DNA of 64,000 nt from Pukyongiella litopenaei. GTDB lineage: Bacteria; Pseudomonadota; Alphaproteobacteria; Rhodobacterales; Rhodobacteraceae. The notes beneath the pieces were generated by a model. It was not told where the DNA came from. It was given only the letters and a program-made list of their open reading frames with translations, and ran no database searches. This document shows, piece after piece, positions 61,971 through 64,000 of the stretch; within the stretch, counting starts at the first letter, position 1, and every line of letters begins with the position of its first letter. The stretch spans positions 1,922,001-1,986,000 of the forward strand of contig NZ_CP027665.1 in assembly GCF_003008555.2 (NCBI RefSeq), read 5' to 3'. A program made the translations under genes and the position numbers.

Positions 61971-63127
61971 CAGTTGCGGTTCCGGTCGTCCAGCCCGAGG
62001 CCGCGCCCGATGATCTCGCGCATGATCTCGGATGTCCCCGCGTAGATCCGGCTGATCCGGGCATCCCGGTAGAGATGGCTGATCTCGTATTCATCCATGT
62101 ATCCCGCGCCACCATGCAGTTGCAGGCATTCATCGACCACCCGGCCCTCCACCTCGGAGGTGAACAGCTTGACCTCCGCCGCCATTTCCGCGCCAAGCTC
62201 GCCGTTCAGGTGTTCGCGCACGCAATGGTCGGTCAGCGCCCAGGCGGCATCCAGTTCGGTGCGGAGCGAGGCCATCTTGAAACGCGAGTTCTGAAACGTG
62301 CCGATCGGACGCCCGAACGCGCGGCGATCCATGATGTATTCCATGGTGATGTTGAACGCATGTTCGGCCCGCGCGATGAAACCGGCCGCCCCGATCAGGC
62401 GCTCTTCCGCGAGGTTCATCATCATCGTCTTGAACCCCGCGCGCGGGTCACCCAGCACGTTTTCCTTGGGCACCTTCACGTCGTCAAAGAACAGCTCGGC
62501 CGTGTCCTGGCTTTCCAGCCCGACCTTCCTGAGGTTCCGGCCACGTTCGAAACCGGGCGTTCCGTCCTCGACCCAGAACAGGCCGATCTCGTGGCTGGCA
62601 TCGGGATTGGTGCGGGCGGCGACCAATACCAGCCCGGCAAGAAACCCGTTTGAAATATAGGTCTTGGACCCGTTCAGCACCCAGTGATCGTCGGCCTCGA
62701 CTGCCCGCGTCCGGATGCCGGCCAGGTCTGAACCGGTCCCCGGTTCCGTCATCGCGATGGCCAGAACCGTGTCGCCAGAAACCGCGCCGGGCATGAACCG
62801 GTCACGTTGCGCATCCGAGGCGAATTTCTGCAGATACGGCCCGATGATCCGGTTCTGCAACCCGATGAAAAAGCCCGGTTCGCGCGGGCCGAGCTCTTCG
62901 CACAGGATCATGTCATAGCGAAAATCGTCGAGCCCCAGCCCGCCGTGTTTTTCATCGGCATACATGCACAGGAACCCTTCGCGCCCCGCGCTTTTCCAGA
63001 GCTCGCGGCTGACGCAACCGTTCTCGCGCCATTCCCCGGCGCGGGGAAAAACCTCTTTCTCGGCCCAGGCCCGCACCGTGCGGCGGAAGATTTCGTGTTC
63101 TTCGTCGTAGATCGTGCGTTTCAGCAT
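61970..63127 (-). CDS. Acyl-CoA dehydrogenase (LCAD/IVD-like)
   Basis: 385 aa from the ATG at 63127. MTEPGTGSDLAGIRTRA, LNGSKTYISNG, RRAFGRPIGTFQNSRF and GGAGYMDEYEISHLYRDARISRIYAGTSEIM are conserved. Glu255 (in ARAEHAFNI) falls at the catalytic-base position used by long-chain and isovaleryl-CoA dehydrogenases. It probably pairs with the paralogue encoded downstream, which lacks this Glu. Together with the ligase it forms a beta-oxidation-like module. Confidence 0.92.
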   Translation of the reverse strand: MLKRTIYDEEHEIFRRTVRAWAEKEVFPRAGEWRENGCVSRELWKSAGREGFLCMYADEKHGGLGLDDFRYDMILCEELGPREPGFFIGLQNRIIGPYLQKFASDAQRDRFMPGAVSGDTVLAIAMTEPGTGSDLAGIRTRAVEADDHWVLNGSKTYISNGFLAGLVLVAARTNPDASHEIGLFWVEDGTPGFERGRNLRKVGLESQDTAELFFDDVKVPKENVLGDPRAGFKTMMMNLAEERLIGAAGFIARAEHAFNITMEYIMDRRAFGRPIGTFQNSRFKMASLRTELDAAWALTDHCVREHLNGELGAEMAAEVKLFTSEVEGRVVDECLQLHGGAGYMDEYEISHLYRDARISRIYAGTSEIMREIIGRGLGLDDRNRN

Positions 63128-63179
63128 TCGAGCCTCCGGTCGTGGGGGGCGGTCCCGCAATGGCACCGCCCCGATTGCG

Positions 63180-64000
63180 CTATTTGATCGTTTCGATCAG
63201 CTTCCAGCCGCCATTGTCGACGACGGAGACAAAGATCTCCTCGGCGCTGGCATGGTCATCGGCGCTCATCGCGATGGTGTTCCCGGCGATCACGTCCTCG
63301 TAGTCGAGCGTTTCCATCGCCTTGATGAACCCCTCGCGGGTCAGGTCGCGGCCCGCGGCTTCCAGCGCCTCGGTCACCATCACGGCACCCGAATAGCCCA
63401 GAACCGCGCCGCTGCCCGGGAACTTGTCACCGCTGGCCGCCTTGAATTCGCCGACCCAGGCCGCGACCTCGGGCACATCCATGCGCGAGGCCAAGTCCTG
63501 CCAACCCGAAACGGCATAGACCCCGTCATTCACGCCCTGCGCCGCGAGCCCCTGGGCCACGACCGTGTGGAACCCGGCGCCCGACAGCAGGAACTTGACA
63601 TCAGTCATGCCCAGCTTGCGTGCCGTGGCGATGGCATTGATCATCTGGCTGATGCCCAGCCCGACCGCGACGGTGTCACAGCCCGAGGCCTTGATCTTGC
63701 CGAACGCGCCGGTGAAGTCGGTCTCGTCGGGTTTATGCGCCAGTTCCGCGCCAAGTTCCTGCCCGCGTGCCTTGGCGATCTCGTGAATCGCTTCCTCGAT
63801 TTCCTTGCCGAAATCGGTCGGCAGCAACATGGTGCAGAATTTCTGCGTGCCCTGTTCGTCGATCAGATAGCTGGCGCCTTCCTTGATCGCGGCATAATAG
63901 GTCGCGGTCGGGATGAATTTCCACGACTCGAAAGGTTCGACCATCTGGCGGGCCGCGGTAATGGGCGCAACGTTCGGAATGCCCTGGGGCCCCATCAACT
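63180..64000 (-). CDS. Branched-chain amino-acid-type ABC substrate-binding protein, start outside window
   Basis: The visible 272 or so residues are the C-terminal two-thirds of a LivJ/Peripla_BP_6 protein: CTMLLPTDFGKEIEEAIHEIAKARGQEL, then PDETDFTGAFGKIKASGCDTVAVGLG and VSGWQDLASRMDVPEVAAWVGEF. The N-terminus and signal peptide lie beyond 64000. It sits 52 bases upstream of the acyl-CoA dehydrogenase operon, which suggests that it imports the acid the operon degrades rather than an amino acid. Permease and ATPase genes are expected further upstream. Confidence 0.88.
   Translation of the reverse strand, partial: LMGPQGIPNVAPITAARQMVEPFESWKFIPTATYYAAIKEGASYLIDEQGTQKFCTMLLPTDFGKEIEEAIHEIAKARGQELGAELAHKPDETDFTGAFGKIKASGCDTVAVGLGISQMINAIATARKLGMTDVKFLLSGAGFHTVVAQGLAAQGVNDGVYAVSGWQDLASRMDVPEVAAWVGEFKAASGDKFPGSGAVLGYSGAVMVTEALEAAGRDLTREGFIKAMETLDYEDVIAGNTIAMSADDHASAEEIFVSVVDNGGWKLIETIK

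Overview
The window is GC-rich DNA (low-GC only in the 21.5-22.8 kb mobile-element relics) from what looks like an alphaproteobacterium, probably of the order Rhodobacterales. This is inferred from gene content: TRAP and ABC transporters dominate, there are TonB receptors, NnrS, an F420 gene set, and many operons whose genes overlap by ATGA. No rRNA or universal marker gene is present, so the genus cannot be named.

Layout. 0-1.4 kb: two permeases of an amino-acid ABC importer, then tRNA-Phe. 1.47-6.97 kb: a very small integrated element (about 5.5 kb) inserted in the 3' half of tRNA-Phe. It has 41-bp att repeats, arm-type repeats at both ends, a tyrosine integrase, an AlpA-like regulator, a zinc-ribbon/HNH-like protein, a winged-helix protein beside an iteron-like array, and several unknown small proteins including a 50-aa membrane/coiled-coil microprotein. 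7.0-7.9 kb: an IS5 remnant and a small HTH regulator with a 38-aa overlapping partner. 8.9-12.8 kb: a TRAP transporter whose small permease is fused to a TM2 domain and a coiled coil. 13.1-19.5 kb: a complete, translationally coupled coenzyme F420 operon (cofG-cofH-cofD-cofC-cofE-npdG) ending in an F420-type LLM oxidoreductase.

20.9-24.7 kb is a graveyard of mobile DNA: an internally deleted IS6 copy, a secreted-protein gene broken by an amber codon, a shattered MobA/MobL relaxase, an AraC regulator and an IS3 tail. 24.9-30.4 kb: a four-gene haem-uptake operon (TonB receptor, SbmA/YddA-like ABC protein, HemS-like protein, ChaN). 30.6-40.2 kb: a GntR regulator and an HSL-type esterase, divergent from an operon for a second hydrolase, a C45-type Ntn hydrolase, a peptide ABC transporter with fused ATPases, and PaiB. 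40.3-46.9 kb: a TonB receptor, NnrS and a NitT/TauT-type ABC transporter, with FNR/NnrR-like boxes upstream of the two transcription units. 47.0-48.2 kb: resolvase and IS6 remnants.

48.4-58.9 kb: a peptide/amide catabolic locus with a DmpA-type aminopeptidase, an amidohydrolase, a five-gene dipeptide ABC importer, an N-acyl-D-amino-acid deacylase and an unknown conserved protein. 59.3-64.0 kb: a lipid or organic-acid degradation operon with two acyl-CoA dehydrogenases, an acyl-CoA ligase and a branched-chain amino-acid-type periplasmic binding protein that runs off the window. One of the two dehydrogenases lacks a catalytic glutamate at both usual positions.

Main theme: accessory metabolism built from complete uptake-plus-enzyme modules, separated by mobile-element scars. 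The least explained pieces are the minimal tRNA-Phe element, the TM2-DctQ fusion, the haem operon with an SbmA-like ABC protein, and the FNR-box-linked TonB/ABC/NnrS locus.
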